DNA of 64,000 nt. Origin: Plectosphaerella cucumerina (lineage: Eukaryota > Ascomycota > Sordariomycetes > Glomerellales > Plectosphaerellaceae). A model generated the notes under the pieces. That model did no database searches, was not told the origin of the DNA, and worked only from the letters and a program-made list of their open reading frames with translations. Shown here in pieces: positions 54,845-64,000 of the stretch. A program made the position numbers and the translations under genes. Location: NCBI GenBank assembly GCA_020746995.1, contig JAGPXD010000001.1, positions 7,626,001-7,690,000 on the forward strand, read 5' to 3'. Position 1 is the stretch's first letter. Each line of letters opens with the position of its first letter.

Positions 54845-56045
54845 AACGATGACCGCAGGAGAACAGAACGACCGGGGAACGATCCCAGGAGAATAGAATA
54901 GCCGCAGAGGCATGGCCGTGTAGACAAGATGTCTGCAGGAGAATGACCGCAGAAGAATCTTCGTCTGGATTGAACCGACCGCGGACAGGAGTTGTAGGAG
55001 CACGCCGCGCGGAGTGGCCGCATACCGTCCATGACCGCATGAATGACCGCAGGAGAACGGCCGTCCAGACTGAATGACCGCAGGAGGATTGAATAACCGC
55101 AGGAAGGACCGCAGGAGGATGGCCATCCGGACTGAATGACCACAGGAGAACTGAATGGCCACAGGAGAATGACCGCGGCCAAGAGTCGACAGTATGAGCA
55201 CACCGCGCGAGAGGTGCCGTGTACCGTGAATGACCGCATGAATGACCGCAGCAGAATGGCCGTCCGGATTGAATGACCGCAGGAGGATTGAATGACGGCA
55301 TGAATGACCGCAGGACCATGGCCGTCCAGACTGCATGACCGCAGGAGAGTTGAATGACCAAAGGTGAATGACCGCAGATAGACATTGACAGTATGAGCAC
55401 ACCGCGCGAGAACAGCTGCACACCGTGAATGACCGCATGAATGACCGCGGCCAAGAATCGACAGTACGAGCACACTGCGCGAGGATGGTCGCAAACCGTG
55501 AATGACCACAGGAGAATGACCGCAGACAGAATTGACAGTATGAGCACACCGCGCGAGAATGGTCGCACACCGTGAATGACCGCGTGAATGACCGCAGACA
55601 GAATTGACAGTATGAGCACACAGCGCGAGAGTTGCCACACACCGTGAATGACTGCATGAATGACCGCCGCCAAAATTGACAGTACGAGCACACAGCGCGG
55701 GAGGTGGCCGCGTACAGTGAATGACCGCATGAATGACCGCAGGAGAATGGTCGTCCGGACTGAATGACCGCAGGAGAACAGAATGACCACGGGAGAATGA
55801 CCACGGCCAAGAATCGACAGTACGAGCACACCGCGCGAGTACAGCTCCTCACCGTGGATGACCGCATGAATGACCGCAGGACAATTGCCGTCCGGACTGA
55901 ATGACCGCAGGACAACAGAATGACCGCAGGACAACAGAATGACCGCAGGACAACAGAATGACCGCATGAATGACCTCAGACAAGAGCCGACAGTATGAGC
56001 ACAGCCGAAATGAATGACCGCAGCAAAATGGCCGCACACGTTGAA
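54845..56045 (-). repeat. GCGGTCATTC minisatellite, right copy
   Basis: About 1.2 kb of the same complex repeat as 7780-10195, in reverse orientation (GAATGACCGCATGAATGACC). Open frames of 267-398 codons on the minus strand are a by-product of the stop-free unit. Confidence 0.9.
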
Positions 56046-56097
56046 CGACCCGCAGATGGAATGGTGACCTTACAGTACTGTCCAGAGCATGTCGCCA

Positions 56098-56363
56098 GTG
56101 CAGTCGCTTGGCTGCCCGTTGTGCTGGTCGACCTCACCGTTGTTGAATTTCTCGTCGGCTTGGTGGCTTGGTACACTGCCAGCTTTGGCTGCTGGCCCGC
56201 GGCGATGATGAGTGGCCAACTTGGCGCAATGGGTCTCATGAGTTTGTTTGTGGCGTTCTACATGGGGAGGATGATGCATCAAGATGGTTCGGCTGGCCTG
56301 GGAGGCGGCAAGGAGGACGTCGTTGTTGCTTCGGGCGACAAAGCTGCCGAAGTGGGAAAGTGA
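56098..56363 (+). pseudogene. 5'-truncated copy of the repeat-arm membrane protein
   Basis: Matches the last 88 residues or so of the gene at 6861-7457: AVAWLPVVLVDLTVVEFLVG through the shared C-terminus SGDKAAEVGK, with few substitutions. The first TM segment and N-terminus are missing because of a deletion joining sequence like 7717-7740 to 7108-7125. An in-frame ATG at 56061 would make a chimera whose first residues come from non-coding DNA. Confidence 0.7.
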
Positions 56364-57977
56364 AAGCTGTCGTCTTCGTTCGTGCTGTCAGTTGTGTCTC
56401 AAGTATATGTACGTCACATTGCCGCATGCCGCAGTAATGTTTCTGCCCAGAATCAAAGAAGTTCGCCCTCTGGACCATCATCACCATCCGTATTTGTTTT
56501 AGTCAACCCTTTGAGTAGCTTTTTGGCGAACGCCGCGAGCTGAGCCGTCCTGTGGTAATTTTGTCGCGTCCCAGACCGCTTCCTGGTATTCCTCGCTTTC
56601 GCGTTGCCGGTTGTAGGCCCGAGCCCAGCGGGTTTCCTGAATGCAAAACGTCAAACACCATCACGGTCTCTCCAACAACTGCGCCGGCCTCTACACGTAT
56701 CGGCCCCAGCGCTGTTGTTCGGGCGCTTGGTTCGGGGAGCAACACGCATCAGCGCCTGAGGAGCAGGCCGCAGTACAGTATAGCGTGCTTGAAGGTCCAG
56801 GGCCTTTCCTACAACACCTGCGAGGTGACCTGGTTGACCCGGTATTGAGTCCCCGATCCGGAAGCTCTGTCAACATACGTACAGTAGCGCCCTGGTGCCG
56901 TACTCGAACCTGGCTGCTCTTTCCCCCATCACGCCAAAAAGTAAATGCCCAGCGGCCTGTGAGCGTCCGGCGACGCGAGACCTTCGATGACACCATCTGA
57001 CACGATGACCAAGCACCTCGTGGGCGCAGCCAGCGGGGGCCTTGTGCTGACTGGCAAGAGAAGCACCTCTGCATCTCCGCACGCTGGGCGAGCTGCTATA
57101 ACAGGGCTAGAATTAGGTATGGGTAAACTGCGGATTGAACATCGCGGACATAGCAGCAGGCGCGCCGGAGTACCACAACATGGACTGCACCTGTTGGAGC
57201 CACCTCATCGACACGGCGGGGTCTTGCCTCAAAACCGGGCACAACTGTCGGAACTCTGCAGCCACTGGATGTGGCACAACGCAGCTTCAGCCGCCTGCAG
57301 GAAGCTGGCTGCTTGACTGCCGACCAGCGACGCCCTCCGACCTCCCGGACCTTCGCGCAAGCTCCCACACGCCGGAGCCAGCCTTTTTCAACCAGAGCCT
57401 GGCTCTTCCTAGCACCGAAGACAGACTCTTGCGAATCGAGATAGCTGTCGCATCACTGAGCATCCAGTAAGACAGTCCGGACCGCCTCAGCGACATGCAC
57501 GCACGGGCTGACGAGACAGAATCGAAAGCTTGAAATCGCAAGTCACGGAGGTGCTTTGCGCGGTCCAACTGGCATACATGGGGTCTTTTAAGACCACGGA
57601 CGTTGCGGAGCCACTCGATATGGCCCCTGAGTAAGTGCAGGAGGAGTGGAGATGGATCGGCTGGGATGATGCGATGGACGGTTTTGAGCGCAGTAGCACT
57701 GCAAAGCGGCATGGTGCAAAGCTGCGTTGATGGTGTTAGGTGCTCCTTGGAAAGTGAGTGGTGACCTTTAGAGACACTTGGCGAAGTGCTGCGAGTGTGG
57801 GTTGGACCTACCCAGCCGAGTGGCATACCCTAGGCACCGATGGGGGAATGCATGCGGATGGAAAACTTCTGGACGGCATAGAGCCCATTGCAGCACTTCC
57901 AGCCAAGTTCAGCTGGTGCGCATGCATCTCCGGAAGAACGAGAGGTATGACGACGTGTATAGTGTGTATTTACTGTC

Positions 57978-58500
57978 CTAGCCCGCCGCATCCTGAATTT
58001 CCTCGTCGTTCATAAGGCTGCCTTGTACTTCGCCGCGTTCATTCAGAGATTGGTAGACCTTCCTGCAGTTTCGGCTGCAAGATGGGTGGGGACCTCCGCA
58101 GAGAACGCTCTTGCAAACAGTCTCGTGGCAGTCTCCATGGTGGTGGCCATCCTTGGTGCACTTCGCGGACACCTGGGGATTGTTGTACTGGTAGGCTCTA
58201 TGGCCGTCTCCGACCTGCTGGCAGTTGCAGGACCGTTCGGGGCGGCCTGATCATGCCGTGCTCGACCTTGTTTCTGCAGGCAATCCCTGATTCGGGGCTT
58301 CTTCGGATTCTTGATCACGGCAAGGCATCGCCAGTTGGGCTGGGCTTCCTCCGCCCTGACGTCGCCTTCCGCAAGCGTGCGGATGGCGCCCGGTATGATC
58401 TCTTCCGCTTGGTACTTTTTGACTCTCGATGCGTTGATCGTACAGTGGAATATTTTGGTGACACTTCATGCCGTTATGTGCTGAGCCGGGCTTGCTCCGG
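57978..58500 (-). mobile_element. Decayed LINE ORF1 (gag-like) with zinc knuckles
   Basis: Minus-strand frames, interrupted by stops and frameshifts, match the end of ORF1 of fungal Tad/I-type LINE elements: the CCHC-knuckle region CNCQQ...AYQYNNPQVSAKC, KDGHHHGDCHE and LCGGPHPSCSRNCRKVYQ. Several knuckle cysteines are replaced (Tyr in AYQY, Ser in QVSAKC). Upstream, a stretch with PNWRCLAVIKNPKKPRIR and, at 58706-58909, a coil ending LGKLRTKVKELRQ may be more of the same ORF1. No reverse transcriptase is present; the element stops at the inverted-repeat edge (57983). Confidence 0.65.
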
Positions 58501-59172
58501 CGTTGTTGGATTGAGACGTCAACGGCTTTGACGCGGCTTCTGAGTAGGACAGGGGCTGGGATTCAGTGACGTGTCTCGCGATATCTTCAGTTGTGCGCGG
58601 CCCTGCTTTAGCTCCTCACCCATCTGTTTCTTCGTGTCTTTCTGCTGTCGACCCAGTTTATGATCATGTCTTGCTTCCTTCAATGATGTCTATCGGATCC
58701 ATCATCTATTGTCTCAGTTCTTTGACCTTCGTTCGGAGCTTTCCGAGAAGCTCCAGCGCCTTCTGGAGCATTGCCCGTCCATCATCCACGCCATTGCTCC
58801 TCTTCTCGGTTAGTCGGTCGGTTTCGATTGCTTCCCTTCGGTCTTGCGGTCCTGTCGGTCGTGTTTTCGATCTGAAGCGCCGCGTCTCGTCCCCTGGTGG
58901 ACGTCTCACCGCAATCCGATTGTTTCGTTGGGGTCGAAAGGGGCCTCGAATCCCACGACGAAGTCAGTCCCCACTGGCTCCGCCATGACGGGAGCTAACG
59001 CGCCTCCACATCCTCTTCAATTGTAGAAGCGATAACGGATCGTACAACAAAGCGGTCGTCTAAGGCCAACTAGTATTGTTTCAGCTATCTCCACGGTTGT
59101 GTACAAGACTGATCTCTCATAAGTGGGCCCCGTGACAGCAGAGGTCGCATTGGGTGTCCGGCTTGACAACCA
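58501..59172. other. Probable upstream part of the LINE relic
   Basis: Minus strand includes a short coiled-coil-like frame (58706-58909) of the sort found in LINE ORF1 N-termini. Stops in all frames; otherwise nothing recognised. Confidence 0.3.
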
Positions 59173-60618
59173 TTACAGTAATGTATCGCCAGTTCCTTCA
59201 TTGTCGTGCTGCATGCCCAACAATTTGTCCGCCAAATCTAAACGCCTAGCAAACGCAGCGCAGTACACTTGGAGCCGTGTCAGTATCGTCCAGGCCTCGG
59301 CGGCCGCTCGAATCGCTCCCTGGTCCCGATCGTTCGCTGGCTTGGTCGAGGCGTTCCGGATCTCTCGTAATGCGGCTTCCCCGATGATGTGGAAAAGGCT
59401 ATGAGCGGAGTTGACAGTTTTTAGAAGCCTGTGAACCGAGTGGGCACTCCGCGTAACGGAACCAAAACTTGGGATAGACAAGCTCGTTGTCGGGCGATCC
59501 CGGGGTGGTATGGTGATGAAAGCGTTGACCAAGGCAGATCCTGGATCAAACGTGTTTACCACTGTTTGCACCAGCGTAATCTCGTCGAGCGACAGAGGTT
59601 CACAGAGAAGTGACAACATTTGCTCCCATAGCGTCGCGTCCAGGTCGCATGGAACAGGGTGGCCTGTGACAACAAAAAAGATTGCGGCAGTCAGGAGAAC
59701 TCCGCATTCCTTGTCGTCTCGTGCCAGCTGTGGCGCCGTGATGAAGATCGGGGGAGAGCTTTCGGGAGGGGTCGTGTACCCAAATATGGTTTGCGAGGCG
59801 TTCCCAAGAGAGTCCATCGACGTCATATGATCGTAAATGACGATGGCCTCTCTCCCTACCCAAGTCGCAAGTACCATATGATTGACGCAAAAGACGGGAA
59901 GCAAGACCAGGGTTGATGGAGAGCGAGGATGGAGTAACACCGGTCTGATAGCTTCTGGGCTTGATCGGCCGGGAAGATTGGCCTCAAGCTTTGAGCCGAA
60001 CGCGCTTCCAACGATCCTGAGCGCCGCAGCCATAGTTGTAGACCCGCAGGCATTTGCCGCCGAGGGAGGGCCGCTGAATGATGCTACAGACTGGTACGTG
60101 CCGGCATTAAGTGTCTGGTATGATCGACCCTCGGTGGGCATACTGTTTCCATCTAGCATGTTGATAGGCTTCGGTAGCACGGTCGACGTGGTCTGGCTTC
60201 CTTGGATACGTATGCTGCTCTGGGATAGAGAAGCATTCGAGGACGCCTCTCCGTATTCCGATGTCAAAGCGGTGACCTGCGTTCCCGCCGAAGATGGTCT
60301 TGGAGGACTCGCTGACGGATGGATGCCAGAATCCGACATCGAACCGGGCCCACTAGTCGAAGCTCTGGGTGGTCCGTCTCGATCTCTGACTGTTCTTTGC
60401 ATCGTCTGTTGAAGCAAATCAGATGTGTTCTCAATATCATATTATAGTCAAATGATCAACCAAACCTCCGAGTCGCCGCGGTCGCTCCTCTGAGCTTTCA
60501 ACCGTTTTTTCTCCCGACATCGATGCTGAGCGATTCGATTCAATTCCCGCTGGTGTGCCCTCGAATCTCGGCCGCTCAGAGAAGCCCCGGGGACACTGGC
60601 TGACCTGGATGGGGACAT
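59173..60618 (-). CDS. bZIP basic region joined to an Ulp1/C48-like cysteine protease domain
   Basis: Exons 60618-60466 and 60405-59173; the 60-nt intron (GTTTGG...TTCAACAG) joins GDSE to TMQRTVRD in phase 0, 461 aa. Residues about 17-40 contain HQRELNRIAQHRCREKKRLK, the basic region of a fungal bZIP, but no zipper follows; a long Ser/Pro-rich disordered stretch does. Residues about 210-330 show STLVLLPVFCVNHMVLATWV (His), AIVIYDHMTS (Asp), then APQLARDDKECGVLLTAAIF (Gln and Cys), the His-Asp-Gln-Cys order of SUMO/Ulp1 C48 proteases. The last 130 residues are helical. A SUMO- or ubiquitin-like protease tied to DNA would be one reading; other C48 domains in fungi come from transposons. The splice is inferred by eye. 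Confidence 0.55.
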
Positions 60619-62356
60619 TTGGTCGTGGGTGTGGTGTTGCAATGGGATCCTGTGAGATGACAAGAGAAAGATTGCGTTCAACGGGGGAAGAGGGGGAGGG
60701 GGGGCCTGATGTGTCAAATCCGGTGCGTATTAGGTCTACAAGAGGCCCGTGCTTCGCCCACCGTAAGCTCAGACACGTCATGACACAGGTCATGCTTGGC
60801 ACCAATGTGCCGCGAACTAGACCAATCGACCACATCCTCTGCAGGGGCCAACAAAGCCATGCCCATCCTGTAGATCGTGCGGCGATCGTTGCCACCTGGA
60901 TGACATTGTCGGTGACAGAAATGTCATGGTGGGTACCAGAGGTCATGGTGGTTACGGGATGTGTCGGATACTTCGTACGTACCCTGCCTTCGCGCGTCTT
61001 GGATGGTTTTAGTGGCTCAAACAGCCAAATTGCTGATTGTCTTGATTGATCTTGTGCTTGTCCTCTGCGTCCATCGTGAGGCGGGGTGGTCCATTTACTC
61101 CCCCCTTCACCGCCTCAGCGGCAGAATGTCGCTCCGTCCAACAGACCTGGTTTGAACGCCGGTTTAGTCAGATGGTAGGGTCAATCCAACAGATGTCATG
61201 GTTGGTACAGCACAATCAAAAACTCGACACAAGTAACCGCATCAGGTGGTATCCGTTTAGCCGATTGTTCCCACTAAACCTCGTCAGGTGGATTAGAGGA
61301 ATCAAGAAAATAATTAGGTCCACGTAAGCTCCTTGGCCATTCTTCCTAAAGTTTAGAACAGCTTATCTCTGCCATCGCTCTTTGTGCAGTCCAAGTGCTA
61401 GGTTCAGGTCCCGATACGGTTGTCTGATAAACGTGGCTGTTCCTGTTGGATTCATGGTTTGATTTGCCGCAGCATTGGCATCTGATAACCCCAGGGACTG
61501 TACTAGACGGTAGTCACCGGGGATCGGATCCCCTCGCCCAACATCCTTTGGAGACTCTGTTGCAACATCACACCCGATGACCCATCGTCCGGCCGACAGA
61601 CGGTGACTACTGTAGAAGCGAGTCACCTGATGGATGTTGGCGCTGAGGCAAAACCATGCCAAGCTGTACAGGTCACCGAGGGAAAAGGTTGTTGCGGGGG
61701 TCTTTGGTGAAAGTCGACGCTGGTTGGCGCTAGGATGATTATGGTCGGAGAACGGCAGGGTCGGCGGTTGGACGCCACGGTTTCTCTGTAGATCCTTTAG
61801 CCCCTCACAGTACAGTACGTGGCGGCATTCGTCAAAGCAGTCGTCACTCGCATCGAGCAGGCAAGCCGTGCCTCGCTAGCGCTCTGGTGACAGTTTGAGC
61901 CCCATGGCGGCACCGCCAGATGTGAGCTCCGCTTGAGCCACTGTAACGACTGCGGAGAGTCCATTGCCTGATTTGTCTATCCAGCCGTGGCTGGATATGA
62001 CTCAACTGGTGTGATGGAGCGCAGCTTCCATGGAACTGCTGAGGTTGCCGAGACATTGCGGATAACGCTGGTGGTGAGGGTTGAGTATGTTGTCAGCATC
62101 ACCTAGGCGGCGCCAGCTCAGGTCAGACCAGCGCAAGACATTCTCGCAGAGCAAGGTTCCCTCATCTCAGAGGCAAACCCTCCACACACATCAAATTCAC
62201 GTCCGGGGTCTCCGGAGGCTCTTTGAGCATACCCTTCCTATTGATCATTTGCTCCTCCCGCCTTTAGATCATCGCCAACCTCGCAAATACCGTGGCCTGT
62301 TTCCTTTCCTGTCCTTCCATTAACTTACACCTCTCGCCCTGACCTGCGGCCTCAGC
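60619..62356. other. 1.7 kb without a supported gene
   Basis: Overlapping frames below 170 codons (60437-60946 minus, 61363-61662 minus). ACAGTACAGTAC occurs at 61807-61818. The last 100 bases are C/T-rich, as in a fungal promoter for the gene at 62357. Confidence 0.4.
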
Positions 62357-63073
62357 ATGGCCGTACAACTACTCCCAGCCTCTGCGGTTGCGTTTGCGCC
62401 GAGAGCATCCTCCGTCAACGTCGTTCTGGGCTCAAAGGTCGAGCCGTGGTTGACTCAGACCCTCAAGCGCATCAACCATGTCAACAGACCTCTCAACAGC
62501 GTGCCTCAACATCAGCGGTGCCTGACCGAGACTCTCTCCTCGCCCAACGCCATCTGGACCCTCGCATCGCTCATGCTCCCCAAGGTCCCCGAGTCCGACC
62601 TACGGGAAGACGAAAACCCTCTGGTTGACGCCATTTTTGACTACCAGCTTGTCCACCTCGAGGCTTACGTAGTCCATGTCGACATGGTCCTGCGCAACGA
62701 GGTCGCCTTCAAGCTGACGCCCGACACCATCAAGTCGCTGATCGAGTACCACAAAGAAAATCACTGTGTCGACGCAAAATCCGAGACGGATCAGCAATGC
62801 AAGAAGCTCCACGAGGACTTTAACCAGGCCATCAACAAGTTCGTCTTCCGGACTCACATCACCGCACTTGAGGGTCTTGAGGAGGAAGGCGCCGGCGAGC
62901 TGCTCGGCGGCAAGGCCGAGCAGGTCAAAAATAATGTCTTGGGTCTCATGAAGCCCCGGCTGACGCTGCCGCCGAGGGTCGTCGACACCATAAGGCAACC
63001 GGCCCTGCTGCCCCTTCCGCTCGTTCAGGCCACGAGGCCCGCTGTCGTGGGCTCGAATTCGCAAGAATCGTGA
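62357..63073 (+). CDS. Hypothetical alpha-helical protein
   Basis: 238 aa, single exon; the ATG follows a pyrimidine-rich leader and a CTCAGC start context. No domain recognised. The sequence looks globular and helical (AIWTLASLMLPKVPESDLRE; AIFDYQLVHLEAYVVHVDM; CKKLHEDFNQAINKFVF), with a Gly/Glu loop (LEEEGAGELLGG) and a Pro-rich tail. The antisense frame 62600-63064 is a shadow. Codon use and the clean long frame support a real gene; function unknown. Confidence 0.55.
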   Translation: MAVQLLPASAVAFAPRASSVNVVLGSKVEPWLTQTLKRINHVNRPLNSVPQHQRCLTETLSSPNAIWTLASLMLPKVPESDLREDENPLVDAIFDYQLVHLEAYVVHVDMVLRNEVAFKLTPDTIKSLIEYHKENHCVDAKSETDQQCKKLHEDFNQAINKFVFRTHITALEGLEEEGAGELLGGKAEQVKNNVLGLMKPRLTLPPRVVDTIRQPALLPLPLVQATRPAVVGSNSQES

Positions 63074-63725
63074 CCCACAGCCATCTGGTCGAACACGACC
63101 TACATATAGGATCTAGCGACGGCTGACTACGACCAGCCCTTATAATGCCCCGTCGGCTTCTGCTAACGCTCACCGGTGATCCTCACCCTGCCCCTGCCCA
63201 GCATGTTCGCTCCACAATGCGGCATCGACATGGGCTAAACATCGACATGGGCTAAACGATGGGTGAAAGTTCGGCGGGCTCGTGCTCTCACCCTCCAAGC
63301 TGATACCTCGCAGTTGTCTTTGGGTTCTTCGACTTGACATACTGGCTGTCTCTAAGAGGCTGCAGCCCAAGGCTAAATCTTACAAGTGCAACGTCGAGAC
63401 TCCGTTGAGCGGAACCTGGAGCGCGCCGGATGCGGTGGAAGGCAGGGGACTAGTTCTTGGGTTCTTCGAAGAGTGCTGCTTTCAGTGGGCAGCATTGCAC
63501 GGGATAGACGGAAGAGACATGCGAGGGCGGAGAGCTTGACGAAAGGAGGAACATCACATCAACTACATGGAGAATATGCCCACAAGAAAGTTATTGATTA
63601 CTAAACAAGGCTGGCTCGCCTTCCACCGTCGTTCTGGCAGACTCCTCCATCACCGCGGGCAGCTGCCTGCTCCTGCTGTAACAACGATCTCGCGGCAGAC
63701 GAATTATGGTACTTAACCGCTTCCC
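63074..63725. other. Intergenic, no gene seen
   Basis: Contains a short direct duplication, ATCGACATGGGCTAAAC (near 63224 and 63241). Frames below 90 codons only. Confidence 0.45.
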
Positions 63726-64000
63726 TTAGCCTTCTGGATCGAATGCGACTTCCGAACCGAGCCGGCTAGAACGTTGGGTGCCGGTGGACGGCCGAAATGG
63801 TCTGTAGCGGAGCGGCGGGAGCAGCGCGCGAGATCGCGCCAGGACTGTCTCGTTCCACCGGCGCCAGCATTCCTCGGCTGGCAGGCTGCCTCTCCGGGCC
63901 TCGAGGCCGTGGAACTCTTCAGAGAGCTCGGCCACGCTCCGCATCGCCTCGCTTAGGCGCTTCGTGGGGTAGAGGGACAGCATGAGCTGCATTGGTCCGA
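63726..64000 (-). CDS. 3' end of a gene entering from beyond the window
   Basis: Minus-strand frame open from the window edge to a stop at 63726-63728. It is helix-like and charged (LSEAMRSVAELSEEFHGLEA; AEECWRRWNETVLARSR). It may be the C-terminal part of a larger protein; not recognised. Confidence 0.35.
   Translation of the reverse strand, partial: GPMQLMLSLYPTKRLSEAMRSVAELSEEFHGLEARRGSLPAEECWRRWNETVLARSRALLPPLRYRPFRPSTGTQRSSRLGSEVAFDPEG

Larger units (their letters stand above)
53835..57983 (-). repeat. Right arm of the large inverted repeat (partner 5250-11190)
   Basis: Inverted copy of the left arm, ending at its outer edge with GTGTATTTACTGTCCTAGCC. It lacks about 600 bp present in the left arm (7125-7720) and has about half the minisatellite. 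Two places carry one extra 5-bp unit relative to the left arm (near 56072 and 56880). Confidence 0.85.

Noticed and set aside
57778..57981. Zinc-finger-like frame (CCECGLDLPSRVAYPRHR) in the right arm
   Set aside because: Spacing does not fit C2H2, and the left-arm equivalent does not keep the frame.

Overview
This window reads as nuclear DNA of a filamentous ascomycete. Genes carry short introns (about 43-62 nt, one of 123 nt) with GT...CTAAC/CTGAC...YAG signals, and the gene families are typical of such fungi: a PNP-NACHT-ankyrin NLR, cupredoxins, an Rds1-like ferritin, a P450, a GMC oxidoreductase, 14-TM MFS transporters, an F-box/ankyrin protein and bZIPs. A Sordariomycete is plausible, but the species cannot be fixed from sequence alone. 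No rRNA, tRNA or CRISPR was recognised. All exon models were made by eye.

Layout. 0-4.2 kb: an NLR gene with one stop codon just before its P-loop. 4.8-5.3 kb: a small coiled-coil gene. 5.25-11.2 kb: left arm of a large inverted repeat whose partner lies at 53.8-58.0 kb, about 43 kb away. The arms contain a small membrane-protein gene (intact left, 5'-truncated right) and a GGTCATTC-type minisatellite (about 2.4 kb left, 1.2 kb right). 11.2-14 kb: no convincing gene, but a second GGTCAT-type minisatellite. 14-29.3 kb: a membrane-anchored cupredoxin, an acyl-reductase-like SDR, three hypothetical genes, a MADS-like small protein, an MFS transporter, a short bZIP, and an SGNH hydrolase fused to a possible thiol-hydrolase domain. 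31.2-41.4 kb: F-box/ankyrin protein, an HMG-CoA reductase relic, a small protein ending in a CaaX-like box, a second MFS gene with a damaged splice acceptor, a short B-type cyclin, and a J-domain protein. 42.1-53.8 kb: a dense run of secreted or oxidative enzymes (Rds1-like ferritin, cupredoxin, P450, GMC oxidoreductase, NYN-domain gene, secreted zinc-type alcohol dehydrogenase, secreted metallo-beta-lactamase). Right of the second arm: a decayed LINE ORF1 with zinc knuckles, then a gene joining a bZIP basic region to an Ulp1/C48-like protease domain, and two further unknown genes.

The 42-54 kb genes look like a small redox or catabolic cluster without a PKS, NRPS or terpene synthase in view. 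Many promoters across the window carry short arrays of the pentamer TACTG, often arranged as the palindrome TACAGTACTGTA, 40-200 bp before the start codon. In two places the inverted-repeat arms differ by exactly one such 5-bp unit, so the element is mutable.

The region shows decay: an NLR stop, an HMG-CoA reductase with a stop and a frameshift, an NYN gene with an internal TAA, an MFS gene with GG in place of the AG acceptor, and a degenerate LINE. The premature stops are all of a kind that CpA-to-TpA transitions could produce. Together with the inverted repeat and minisatellites this suggests an accessory or subtelomere-like compartment (inference).
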